The position numbers and the translations under genes are program-made. A stretch of DNA of 64,000 nt from Amylostereum areolatum (lineage: Eukaryota > Basidiomycota > Agaricomycetes > Russulales > Stereaceae): assembly GCA_012932865.1 (NCBI GenBank), contig SAXG01000071.1, forward strand, positions 62,001 through 126,000, in the 5' to 3' direction. Positions 47,743-58,800 of this stretch are shown piece by piece. The notes beneath the pieces are model-generated. The model was not told the DNA's origin. It saw only the letters and a program-made list of their open reading frames with translations, and did not search any database. Each line of letters opens with the position of its first letter. Within the stretch, counting starts at the first letter, position 1.

Positions 47743-48199
47743 TGTCATGAACGGTCTATAATTTTCTTTTTACTTTACATCGGTTACACGCTTTAGGACT
47801 TATCGACTTATCACCGGTCCGGCTCCACCTTGGCCCGGACCCGGCTCATCTATATCCCGCCCGGACCCACGTGACTCATCTCGGTCCGGGTCTGACTCCT
47901 TTCTCTTGACTCATGCTGTACGATACTGACTCATGCTGTGCTCTTTTACATACGACTGTTTACTTATACTTGGTCTGCTTACTGATCGCCGTGTATTGGT
48001 TGCTTACCTAAGTCTCTCTCCTCTTGTGTATATAAGGCTCGCTCTCGCTGTACATATTCCTTATCTCGAGCTAGTCAATTCTACCGACTTTGCTTGCTTT
48101 CCCTTGTCTGTCGCCGTGTCTGATCGGCTCCCCTCTGTCGTCCTCTTCCTCTATCAGCTTTGTCGTAACTTGGTGCTGTCGCGCTAGTCGTTGCTGACA
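47743..48199 (+). repeat. 5' LTR
   Basis: 457 bp, beginning TGTCATG and ending GCTGACA. It contains a TATA box (TATATAAG, 48029-48036) and the presumed RNA start around 48,060. Confidence 0.95.
48029..48072 (+). promoter_or_regulatory. LTR core promoter and presumed 5' end of the RNA
   Basis: TATATAAG at 48029-48036 lies about 27 nt before ATCTCGAGCT (48063-48072). That sequence is the exact reverse complement of AGCTCGAGAT just downstream of the LTR (48202-48211). Transcription starting near 48,060 would place the complement at the RNA 5' end, the arrangement used for self-priming by Tf1/sushi elements. Confidence 0.6.
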
Positions 48200-48201
48200 T
48201 A

Positions 48202-48211
48202 AGCTCGAGAT
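48202..48211 (+). promoter_or_regulatory. Candidate primer-binding site, self-priming type
   Basis: AGCTCGAGAT begins 3 nt after the 5' LTR. It pairs with 48063-48072 near the predicted 5' end of the element's own transcript over 10 nt. I saw no match to a common tRNA 3' end here. Confidence 0.55.
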
Positions 48212-48670
48212 CTGTTTACTCTTGCACCACCCTACGACCGTCCCTACGTACTGTAGCGTAGTAGTAGTAGTACCCGTCTGGTACTGACCTTGTTCTTCCC
48301 CCGTGCCGCCCTAGACCGTTGCCCCCAGAGTACGCGACTCGTTACCCTGACATTGTGGTCGTGCGCACGTATACCGGTGCCGGCTTGACGTTTCCTCGAA
48401 ACGTTACACCTACTCGAGACTCTCCAATACCAGGAGTTGAAAGCTCAGAGGTGACAGTAGAAGGTGCACCTTTGGTGTAGGAAACGAGTAAAAGCGGCGA
48501 AAGGAAAGCGGTTTAGGAAGTCTTTGGGCTCGTGTCCCCTAGACGAAGAGACAGCCAACAGGTCGAGAAGACTGAGGCAGACCGTCTTGCGATCTCATAA
48601 CAGAACCACCTTCCCTCGACAAAATCTTCCCTTGCCGCACAGAGTAACCATTTCGACTGGGGGCTCGTGC

Positions 48671-50636
48671 ATGGAAGATTGGCGCTCGCAAGTACAAGAA
48701 TTCATCCCCATCAGCCACGACACTATCATCTCCCTCATCAACGAATCTAAAGACCCTTGGGCCTGGCACAATTGGAAGGTCGCCCTCGGCGTAGAAGAAC
48801 TTGAAGACTCCATCATAGACATCCACTTCTATCGCCTCAAAATAAGCGAACAAGGAAACGGAAACCTCTACGTCTACTCCTGCCCATACGTCACCTACCG
48901 CTACAAACTCGAGCAACCCCCAAAATCCTTCTACGCGCCCAACGAGAAAATACCAGTAGACACTCGACACACCCACCGCCTCCTTACACCAGGCAACACC
49001 CCCAGCCCCACACCAGAGCCAGAGGTCATCGACCTCACCCAGCCAGAGGTCATCGACCTCACCCACTTATAAACAATTCCCTCGTTCGGACTCAACGGCT
49101 CCGACTCCAGTTCTGACTCCGACACCGATGTTGAGGACGAAAACTGCTACATATATCCCCTCCCTCTAGGCTTCACTGAACGAGGAAACGACTTCTTTGT
49201 CCAACTCGGAGACACCACTGTCGAAGTCGCCTTCGTAGCAACCCAAACAAGTGGCATCAGTTGGTACTTCGCCAACGAAAGCCAAGACGACCTTACTGAA
49301 GCCGACTTCAACCTCATCGCCGCCTCCGCCCTACCGCCTGTCACCGACGAAGACTTCTCTGACCTCGACGAACCAATCATGGCTGCCCAGTGGATCCGCA
49401 CCGACCCCCAACCCCCTCTCCCCGCCGAACTTGCCAACTGCACCGAAATCGGTGGAACATGGAACATTGTCATCGGCCAAACTGGCTCTCCCATCCAACA
49501 CATGAATAACGGCACCGACGATGCCTGGCTCATGGAAGTAAATGGCCAATGGGTCGCCATCCCTGCCGTGCTTGTTGCTGCCCTCAACCTGCCACCCCCC
49601 ACCGTCAACGTCACGGCCCCCCCCCATCACCGTCAACCCCCCTGCGGTCACTGTTAGTGCCCCAGCCGCCGCCGCCGCCAGACCCCCCCGAAAGAAAGTC
49701 CACGCGAAAACTCCTGAAGGCTTCTCTGGGAAACGAGAGGACTTCAATGACTGGATGCGGTCGTGCGAGGAATACATGCGAGCTGCTGAGGATGACCTCG
49801 TGACGGACAAGGACAAAGTCCTCTTCATTCTCACCTACATGACGGGGGAGGCAGCACGCACCTGGAAGGCCGAGTATGAGGATGCACACTTGGCCAATGG
49901 AGCCATGGTCGCCTGGGTGGACTTCCACAAAGCACTCAAAGGGGCCTTCACCGACGTCAATGAGCAGCACCGTGCCGCAGTCGAACTGGACGGGTTCAAA
50001 CAGACGAAGGGTACCACTGCCCATGAATACTTCGCCAAGTTCGAGCAACTCGCAAGAAAGGCAGGATACTCCACGGCGCAGGACCCTATCCACCTCATGC
50101 AGCTGCTCAAACACAACGTCTACTATCGGACCATCGACTCCATCTACGACAGCGGTCACGTTCCTCAGAAATATGAGGACCTCAAAGAGCGCATTATCCT
50201 GATCGACGGTCTGCGACAGGAGCGGGAGGACCTTAAAACCCAGCGCAGTGGACCCGTGCAGAACCAAAAACCCAAAGGACAAGGATCGTCCAATGGGCAA
50301 CAAGGGGGGCAGGTCCCATGGCGCCGCGATGGAACCGGCACGGTGCACGGTGGCAAAGGTCAGCCGATGGACGTCAACCGTGTCGACATCAAGGGGCGAT
50401 GCTTCCGCTGCGGACAGAATGGCCACCAGGTGCGGGACTGCAGGGTGGACGTGAAGAACATCCGAGACATGTGGGGGAGGGACCGGTACACGGAACCACC
50501 AAAGCGGGAGGCTCGAGCACAGACGTTCGAGACGCCCACCGCCTGGGCTAGGAGCCTGTCGGCCGAAGATCGGAAAAGCGTGATGGACGCGCTTCAAGCT
50601 CAGCCGAAGGTGGAGGAGAAGAAGGAGGGTTTTTGA
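48671..50636 (+). pseudogene. gag of the gypsy element, interrupted
   Basis: The frame from ATG 48671 (MEDWRSQVQEFIPISHDTI...) meets an in-frame TAA at 49070-49072 and continues in the same frame to about 49657. It then needs a one-base shift at a run of nine C (49617-49625) to enter the long capsid frame that ends at TGA 50634-50636. The capsid region is typical of Ty3/gypsy Gag: KTPEGFSGKREDFNDWMRSC, YMTGEAARTWKAEY, FKQTKGTTAHEYFAKFEQLA. It ends in one CCHC zinc knuckle (CFRCGQNGHQVRDC). The N-terminal 235 residues before MAAQW (49379) are unusual for gag and might be a separate leader ORF. Only the C-terminal part looks intact now. Confidence 0.75.
50627..50636 (+). promoter_or_regulatory. 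Candidate -1 ribosomal frameshift site between gag and pol
   Basis: In the gag frame the bases read G GGT TTT TGA: a GGGTTTT slippery heptamer immediately before the gag stop. A one-base backward slip enters the pol frame at TTG 50633, exactly where that frame opens, without an ATG needed. Confidence 0.5.
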
Positions 50637-53553
50637 GGGGGCTGACGATGTACACGGCATCTGAAGCCCAAGTTTCTGTTTCTCGCTCGTCTGGTTTTGT
50701 GGCGCCTCGGTGGCCTGGTTCTCGTTTACATATGCGCATTGTTGAATCGGACTGTACTACTACGGGGGATATCCCCATTATGACTTCTCTTACGGACTCT
50801 ATCGGTACGGGCACGCGTCCCGTTGTTATTTTAGATACTCAGGCCTCGATTTGTGAGCCTTCGGCTTTGGATATGGCTTCGGTTTCGGCTTCAGTTTTGG
50901 ATACGGCTTTGGATACGGACTCGGTTTTGGATATGGACCCTGTGAAGTCGGGGACAACGCCGTGCGATGGAAGGGGCACGGCGCCCAAATCATGTTATAT
51001 GGCACCTGGAACGGCTCAATGGACGCTTCGTCGCTTAAGGGAAGACAAACCCGAAAGTGCGATTGCAATCCTTCGCATCTGGACACACCACCGACGCCGT
51101 GACGAGGCTACTTATGAAGCCATCAAGGAAATAACTGGCATGGGAGACGAGTTAGCATGTCAAGCTCTACTAGAGCTCGCCACTCCTATGCAGTTCATAC
51201 GCTCCGCCAGCGCCAAGGAACAAATGGTCATTCCCACACAACTGGTGGTAGATTCCAAACGCATTGTCAAAGCTCTCGCACTCCTGGACAGTGGTTGCAC
51301 TGGCTCGTGTATCAACACGAAGTTTGTGCAGGAAAATCACATCCCCACGCGACGGACCGCTCGCCCAATCCCAGTACGAAATGCAGACGGCACTCTCAAC
51401 GCAGGAGGTCCCATCACGGAATATGTCACACTTCGCCTAAATATTCAAGACCATGAAGAAAACATTGACCTGGCGGTCTCCAATCTAGGAGATACGGACC
51501 TTTTCATTGGACATGAGTGGCTAAAGAAGCACAACCCTCACATCGACTGGAAATCCGGGTCAATTGAATTTGACCGATGCCCTGTCAGCTGCTCTCGTCC
51601 CCCTCCCCTCCTCAATATCGATGAGGATGAAGAGGAGGAGGAAGAGCCAGTCCACATGGAAAAGGACGAGCAGCTGTTTGCTTTCGACTGGGATGGCTAC
51701 AAAGCGACATACCACATCCGGACCCATGCATCGGACATTGCAATTGAAGAGCACGCTAAGAAAAAGGAACAGACCTTCTCTGAGCGAGTCCCAACGGTGT
51801 ACCACGAATTCAAGGACATCTTTGACAAAGACGACTTCGACAAGCTCCCTGAGCGACGCCCATGGGACCACGCCATTGAGCTCACTCCTAACTTCAAACC
51901 GGTTGATTGCAAAGTTTACCCCCTCACATTGGACGAGCAGAAGCAACTGGACGCCTTTCTGGAAGAGAACCTGAGATCTGGCCGGATCCAACCGTCCAAA
52001 TCACCCATGGCCTCCCCATTCTTCTTCATCAAGAAAAAAGACGGCTCGCTACGTCCTGTGCAGGACTATCGAAAGCTCAATGAGATGACAATAAAGAACC
52101 GTTACCCGCTCCCGCTCATCCAAGAGTTGGTTGACAAACTTAAAGGAGCACGGCACTTTACCAAGCTCGATGTCCGATGGGGGTACAACAATGTTCGGAT
52201 TAAAGAAGGGGACGAGTGGAAAGCTGCATTCCGCACGAACAAAGGTCTCTACGAGCCTACGGTCATGTTCTTTGGACTCACCAACTCCCCGTCTACGTTC
52301 CAAGCCATGATGAATGACCTGTTCAAAGACTTGATCCACCAAGGAGTCGTGGTCGTCTATTTGGACGACATCCTCATCTTCACACATACGCTAGAAGAAC
52401 ATCGTCGAATAGTCAAGGAGGTCCTTCGGATCCTGCGAGAAAACAAACTCTATCTGAAGCCAGAAAAGTGCGAGTTTGAGAAGGCAGAAATCGAATACCT
52501 GGGCATGATTGTCGGCGGAGGAAGGGTTCGCATGGATCCAGCAAAGGTCGCGGCAATCACCAATTGGCCAGCCCCCAAAACGAAGAAACAACTTCAATCA
52601 TTTTTGGGCTTTTGCAACTTCTACCGTCGCTTTATCAAGGACTTCAGTGGCATTGCTCACCCAATGACTAAACTCACTGGGAAGACGGAATGGGTCTGGG
52701 ACACCCCACAGCAGGAGGCTTTTGAGGAACTCAAGCGACGTATAACATCGCAGCCAGTTCTAGCAATCCCTACAGACGATGGGCAGTTCCGTGTTGAGGC
52801 GGACTCCTCTGACTATGCCACGGGCGCGGTACTTTCGCAACAACAGGACAATGGCAAATGGCACCCGGTCGCCTTCCTCTCAAAGTCCCTCAGCGAAGCT
52901 GAGAGGAACTATGAGATTTATGACAAGGAATTACTGGCTATCATGACGGCGCTAGAGGAATGGAGACAATACCTCATGGGGGCACGACAGGAGTTTGAAG
53001 TCTGGTCGGATCATCGCAATCTCACGTACTTCCGCAAGGCGCAGAAGCTAAATCGGAGACAAGCACGATGGTTAACGGAGCTACAAGAGTATCATTGTAC
53101 GCTACTCCACAAGCCTGGCAAAACAATGGGTAAACCCGATGCTATTTCCCGACTAGCGGGCCTTGAGAAGGGGGAGAAAGACAATGAAAACATTGTCCTC
53201 CTGAAACCAGAACTCTTTCGCGCCCTCAACCATGCAGGAATTATAACCAATGGACCTGACAATGTCTTCATTGAGCGGATTCAGGAGGCTACCTTACTCC
53301 GAGACCATGCAGTAGAACGCGCCTTAGCACTCAAAGTGAAGGGATGGCTGGAACACGCAGATGGAACGATCACCTGGCAACACAGACTCTATGTCCCAAG
53401 AGACAAAGGACTCCGTGCAGACATCATCCAAGCTCATCATGACGGCCCGCTTGTCGGTCATCCAGGACGATACAAGACCCATGAGCTCATCACGCGCAAC
53501 TACTGGTGGCCTGCCATTAGAGACGATGTCCGGAAATATGTTGAAGGATGTGA
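50633..53553 (+). pseudogene. pol of the gypsy element, 5' part (protease, RT, RNase H, start of integrase)
   Basis: Entered by frameshift from gag. In order: an aspartic protease (LLDSGCTGSCINTKFV), reverse transcriptase (PYPLTLDEQ-type entry, QDYRKLNEMTIKNRYPLPLI, then the catalytic VVYLDDILIF), RNase H (FRVEADSSDYATGAVLSQ and IYDKELLAIMTALEEWR, WSDHRNLTYF), and the integrase N-terminal zinc finger (HHDGPLVGHPGRYKTHELITRNYWWP...YVEGC). The frame is cut inside the zinc finger by a MITE at 53554. Removing the MITE and one 8-bp duplication would make the frame continuous with the 3' part. No stop is seen in protease, RT or RNase H, so decay is recent. Confidence 0.93.
53546..53553 (+). repeat. 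8-bp target duplication of MITE copy 1, left
   Basis: GGATGTGA, identical to 54209-54216. Confidence 0.9.
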
Positions 53554-54208
53554 TAGAGCTCTTCACGAGTGGCTATACTCGTGAGTACCTGTATGAGTAC
53601 CTGTAAGGCACATCCGTGGGTATTGCCATCCGCGGATACGAGTACTCGTGTGCCTGATACTCGTGAGAGTACAGGTATGACTTTTGAGCTCACAGGTTAC
53701 CTGTGCAAGTACCTGTCAAATACCTGTCAGGTACTTTGGCAGGGTTGATCTTGATATAATTACAGATAATAGCTGTTGGATTGATATAAGCATTCTCTCT
53801 TGCAGATCCTTATGTACTGTTGTTTCTATTGTGGCCCCTTTCTCATCCATTTCCTCTCCTCCCCTCACATATATAGCTGAAAGCCTTGTGTGGTATGCTG
53901 TATCATACTCTGATACATGTTTACCTGTACTTAAATGTTACTAGCATTATCCTTGCCTTGAAGATGGAGTGTCAATATGCCTAACAGAGCTTCCAAGATG
54001 AGTCCAAGAAGGCCACTACTGCTGCTTGTATCATATTTTCTAGGAACAACAGGTACTTGTCATACCTGTGTATCCACGAGTGGGAGTATCCGTGCCACAG
54101 GTACCTGTGTGCCTGATACTCGTGAGAGTGGGAGTATAAGATCTGGAGCCACAGGTACCTGTCTCAAGGTTGCAGGTACCTGTAAGAGTGCACTCGTGAA
54201 GAGCTCTA
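53554..54208 (+). mobile_element. 655-bp hAT-like MITE, copy 1
   Basis: Perfect 18-bp terminal inverted repeats (TAGAGCTCTTCACGAGTG) and a perfect 8-bp target duplication, as made by hAT transposases. The interior is A/T-richer and has no transposase frame. Subterminal repeats of TACCTGT/ACAGGTA and of CTCGTG/CACGAG surround both ends. It splits the integrase of the gypsy element. The sequence appears identical, in reverse orientation, to copy 2 at 62350-63004. Confidence 0.93.
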
Positions 54209-55471
54209 GGATGTGAGACCTGCCAACGTACTAAGATTAGACATGATCGCATTGCCGCTCCACTCCACCCACATGACCCGCCACAAGCGCCCTGGGAGCA
54301 TGTATCCATCGACTTTGTCATGCCGCTCCCAGTCTCGGATGGAAAAGACGCCATCTGCAATGTGAACTGCATGGGTACCAAGCAGGTTGTATTCTGGGCC
54401 ACGACCAAAGACCTAACGGAGGACGAACTCGCCTTCGAGTACCTACGCGAGGTGGTCCCCCATCATGGAATTCCTAGAAAGATCGTCAGCGACCGTGGCA
54501 GCGTGTTTGTCTCCAAATTCACCACGGCATTGTTCCAACTGTTAGGCATTGAAGGGAACCCGTCCACGGCGTATCACCCTCAGACGGACGGACAGACCGA
54601 ACGCTCCAACATGACCATGGAAAACTACCTTCGCATCTTCGTCAATCAACGACAGGACAATTGGACACGTTACCTCCCACTTGCCATGACTGCGCTCAAC
54701 AACATGGTCCATAGTTCGATTGGGATGTCTCCCAACTTTGCCAACTATGGTCGGGAACTCTACCTGGGGACAAACCCTCGACGTGAGACAGACAACCCAT
54801 CGGCGAACGAGTTTGCACAACGCATGCGAGACATCTATGAGGAAGCCCGCTCTGCGCTAAAGGCAGCACAGGACGATCAAAAGCGCTTTTACGATCGCAA
54901 GAAGGACGAACCAATAGATTACAAAATTGGCGACTTCGTCTGGCTGGAAGCCAAGACCAGAGATGGCCAAACCGTAATCAAAACGGCATGTCCTATGCAA
55001 AAGCTAGATGACAAGCGCTTTGGTCCTTTCGAAATCCTGGAAAAAGTCGGAGCATTGGCTTACAAGCTTCGCCTCCCTGCATCCTGGTCACGAAAACATC
55101 CGGTCTTCAACGAGTCCCTCCTATCTCCACACAACGGTCCCGCCTTTGACAATCAGAAAGCACCTACACCTCCACCGCCAGAGTTAGTCCAAGGAGAGGA
55201 AGTCTATGATGTCGAAAAGATTATAGACTCCAAGAAGGTTGGTCGCGGCTTCAAGTACCTCGTCAAATGGAAAGGCTACCCAGACAATGACAATACTTGG
55301 GAGCCTCTCACCAATCTCCAGAATGCCAAGAAACGCATTGACGACTTCCACCGTGAACATCCGGGTGCCCCGAAACCTGCACACCTTAATCGTTGGAAAC
55401 TCCTGTCGGAGGAAGAAACTGGATCTGATTACGACGAGGACGTCGAATCTAAGGAAGGGGTGATGTCATGA
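54209..55471 (+). pseudogene. pol of the gypsy element, 3' part (integrase and chromodomain)
   Basis: The zinc finger resumes with ETCQRTK just after the MITE. The integrase core follows with its acidic triad in SIDFVMPLP, IVSDRGSVFVSKF and the glutamate near ERSNMTMENYLR. Then come the GPF/Y module (DDKRFGPFEILEKVGALAYKLRLP) and a C-terminal chromodomain (YDVEKIIDSKKVGRGFKYLVKWKGYPDNDNTWEPL; two aromatic cage positions visible). The chromodomain places the element among chromoviruses, whose integration can be guided to modified histones. The stop TGA lies just inside the 3' LTR. Confidence 0.92.
55451..55463 (+). promoter_or_regulatory. Polypurine tract
   Basis: AAGGAAGGGGTGA immediately precedes the 3' LTR. 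This is the expected plus-strand primer of reverse transcription. Confidence 0.8.
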
Positions 55472-55920
55472 ACGGTCTATAATTTTCTTTTTACTTTACA
55501 TCGGTTACACGCTTTAGGACTTATCGACTTATCACCGGTCCGGCTCCACCTTGGCCCGGACCCGGCTCATCTATATCCCGCCCGGACCCACGTGACTCAT
55601 CTCGGTCCGGGTCTGACTCCTTTCTCTTGACTCATGCTGTACGATACTGACTCATGCTGTGCCCTTTTACATACGACTGCTTACTTATACTTGGTCTGCT
55701 TACTGATCGCCGTGTATTGGTTGCTTACCTAAGTCTCTCTCCTCTTGTGTATATAAGGCTCGCTCTCGCTGTACATATCCCTTATCTCGAGCTAGTCAAT
55801 TCTACCGACTTTGCTTGCTTTCCCTTGTCTGTCGCCGTGTCTGATCGGCTCCCCTCTGTCGTCCTCTTCCTCTGTCAGCTTTGTCGTAACTTGGTGCTGT
55901 CGCACTAGTCGTTGCTGACA
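55464..55920 (+). repeat. 3' LTR
   Basis: 457 bp, the same ends as the 5' LTR, with five transition differences between them by eye. Confidence 0.95.
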
Positions 55921-55983
55921 TTCAATGTCTCACGCACAGATTTCCCTCTCATTGCTTAATACTCCCATCACGATCCAGCCCTC

Positions 55984-58686
55984 GCCCATTCTCACCACAC
56001 CTCGGAGACTTTCAACTACCCCGGTGTTGTGCCTTCCCTCCCCATCTCCGCGCCCATCCCCAAGCGCAACGAAATGCGCAACCCCTTTGCAAAGCCCTTC
56101 GTCTTTGGCTCCAACCGCATGTCGGGATCCTTCGCGCCCTGGACCCTCGGACAGTCGCCGGCCGCCCCACTGTCCTCGCAAAATTCGGGTTCTAACATGC
56201 CAGGCCATGCGCGCATGGCGTCCTTCGGAAAACCCCTCAACGCCGCGGCAGTCCAGTTCAGACCCGGCCTCTTACCTTCCGACCATCTGGTCCCAATGTA
56301 CTCAAGTTCACGTTCACGTTCCCGCTGCCGCAACCTCCTGCGTCGCAACCCGTGCAAATGCTGCTGTCGTCGTCGTCGCCGCCCCAAGCATCGCCGGTGA
56401 GGGCGACACAAGGCCGGGAGAAGAGGCAGCGTCGCTCATCAGCATCCGAGGCCAGTGGTGAGGAGGAGAGCGAAGCTGGGCACGGAACGATGTCTTCATT
56501 CAAGTTCCCGCCCGACTCGCTCCAGAGAAGACGCACGTCGGAGCCGACGTCGCCCACACAGGCTTCTGCCAAGCTCAATGCCGCTGCACATCCCTTCACA
56601 CTCCCGTCCCACTCTACTTTCGCTATCTGGGAGCCTGTGGGCTCCACGTTTGCCCCTCGCAAACCGATGGCACTGCCCAAGTCGCCGCACGTCCTTCAGC
56701 TCAGCCCCAAGTCCAGCTCAGCCCCGAGCCGGAGAACGAAGACAAGGACAGCGACGAGGAAGGTCCTGCGCTCACTCACCAGCTGTCAATCCCGCCCACG
56801 ATGAAGGCATGGCGCGCCCCGATCCCGCTCCGACTTCAGGCATCCTGTCTCGACAAATACGGTGCCTGCGGGCTTGTTCAAGGCCCTGGGCAACAACGAA
56901 GACGAAGGGACGAGGAGAACGGCGCGCTTGCTGTTGAGCTCGCGGGAGTTCTTCGAGCACGAGCATCCGAAACGCTCGGACTCGCTCGACGACGTCAGCA
57001 CCATGCCGGCTATTTCGCGCAAGGTATCAAGAGGTATCAAGAGGAAGATTGGTAACGGATCCCGGATGTTGGGAACCGGCGCATCAGCAGAGAGCACAGA
57101 CCATGATCACACCCGTGGTCAAGCATCATCTTCGTTTGTCGCTGCCCGCTATGAGCACTTCGTCCATCTCGGGCGAGTCGATCAGGCCGAACCACATTTC
57201 ACAGAAGTTGGAGATGCAGCACTACGAAGACCGGCTGGAGGCGCCACCGGACGAAAAGCTCGACATCCTCCGTGCGAAACTTCACGAGCGCGGGGACGCC
57301 AGTATGACGATGCCCCTCGCCACAGAGTCGATCATCAACGCAGTTGTCTCCCTGTTCCGCGTGCAACTCCAAGAATCCACCGCACGCGAGCTAGACGACA
57401 GCCAGAGCATGCTAGATGCGCGGGGCGAGCTCGACTTCCAGCTCGTCAAGGACGTGGTCGAGCAAGGCCACGCAGAGGCGCGCGCGGCGATTCAGCGGGA
57501 CTTCGAGGAGCTCAGGCGAGTGGACACGCTCAAGACGCACGACGCGAACCAAAGCCAGAACCAGAGTTGTTCAACCTTCAGCTGCTTGTCGAGGACTTCC
57601 ACAAGCGCACCATCGCCACCTTCCAGGGCGCGGTCTCCCAACTCGCCACCCGCATGGACGGTCTCGAGCGGGGACGGGTCACCACCAACGCCGGCGAGCG
57701 CGACGGGCTCGTGCGCGAGCTGATGAATGGCTTGGTCCTGCATTTGGCCGCCCTGCGCGTGGAACCTATCGACTACGAGGGCCTCACGGACAAGTTCATG
57801 CAAGCCGTGAAGCCGCACATCTCCCGGCTCATCAACCTCGCGTCTGACAAGCGCGGGACGGCGGGACTCATCGTTATCAAGGTCATCCTTGTCCTGCCGT
57901 CGATCTACCCCCCGTTCACGCAGGGGGCGAACATCGACATGGCCGCTGTCATCTCGCAGATCACGAACGAGGTGCACCGGATCGTTGCCCCCGTTGATGC
58001 GCACGAGATGAAGGAGCAGGTGTCGGACCTGGTTGTGGTGCGCTTGGACTCGCTGCTCGGTGTACCCGATCGCGCACTGGGCGCGTTCTCGAGCAAGGTC
58101 ACCGAGGGCATGGAGAGCCTCGCGCAGCCCGTGAAGGTGGCCGTCGCGAAGATGAGCATGCTTGCATCCGGCCAGGACAGGACGTGATCGCCGTGCAGAC
58201 GGGTGGGCTCGTGAGTCTGTACGACGACGACGACGATGACGATGACCTGCTCAGATTGCTAGCCGATTGGCCCGCAAAGCTGGCGGGCACGACGGACACG
58301 CTCAGCGTGGCCAGAGCTGACCTTGCAACGAGGGGCCTCGAAATGCAAGGTGGGCATGCAGCGGCCACAGCCGTCGACTTTTCCTCTTCCCCGACCCTCA
58401 TCCATGGCGGATCGACCGTCGACGCCGTGTCCAACGGGCAGAAAACGTTGGACGTCAAATGGCAAGAGCTCACGACGATCCACCACGGAAACCTTGCACG
58501 CTTCACTGAACTCGCGGAACCGATGGCGGCGATCAAGGCGATACAGATGGCGTACGCGGAGCTGATGACGAGAAGCGTGACGAAGGAGGACTTCAATGAG
58601 GTGCGCATGGTGCTCGCGGCGAACGCGGATATGCAGGTGCAGCTGGTGAAGGCGCAGGGCGATTACGACGATTTGACATACCAATG
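55984..58686 (+). pseudogene. Decayed gene for a conserved basidiomycete coiled-coil protein (3' part)
   Basis: Successive frames in one direction give protein-like text: TFNYPGVVPSLPISAPIPKR and NPFAKPFVFGSNRMSGSFAP (to about 56290). Another frame has FKFPPDSLQRRRTSEPTSP and KLNAAAHPFTL (56350-56760), then PALTHQLSIPPTMKAWRAPIPL and PAGLFKALGNNEDE with LSSREFFEHEHPKRSDSLDD (56860-57000). Next come SISGESIRPNHISQKLEMQHYEDRLE and ELDFQLVKDVVEQGHAEAR (57049-57540), then LVEDFHKRTIATFQGAVSQL and EPIDYEGLTDKFMQAVKPHISRL to 58187, and a final frame to 58686 with an acidic run. At least five frame changes occur. I recognise the whole as a long coiled-coil protein found widely in Agaricomycetes, of unknown function. 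It lies inside the 18.4-kb transposon, so it is probably captured host sequence. Confidence 0.7.
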
Positions 58687-58800
58687 ACTGGCTTGCTCAT
58701 GGCTATCCGTTCTTCCTAATCACAGTCCATATTTGCTCGGTTTCCACACTGTTATAGAATCAGAATGTATCCACATAATATTCAATCAAAACTACTTTGT

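Larger units (their letters stand above)
47743..55920 (+). mobile_element. Ty3/gypsy LTR retrotransposon with chromodomain (chromovirus type)
   Basis: Two 457-bp LTRs (TGTCATG...TGCTGACA) enclose gag and pol, in the order protease, reverse transcriptase, RNase H, integrase, chromodomain. Total 8,178 bp including a 655-bp MITE and its 8-bp duplication. The LTRs differ at five positions by eye, all transitions (about 1%), indicating a fairly recent insertion. The 5-bp flanks do not match (GCGAG before, TTCAA after), so no target duplication is visible. The copy is disabled by a stop and a frameshift in gag and by the MITE in pol. Confidence 0.95.

Noticed and set aside
53684..54216. Two frames of about 80 codons inside the MITE, present in both copies
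   Set aside because: They repeat because the MITE is repeated. No transposase-like motif is present, and one merely translates the subterminal repeats.
55654..55908. 84-codon frame found in both LTRs
   Set aside because: It is present twice only because the LTRs are repeats. It spans the TATA box and has no domain.
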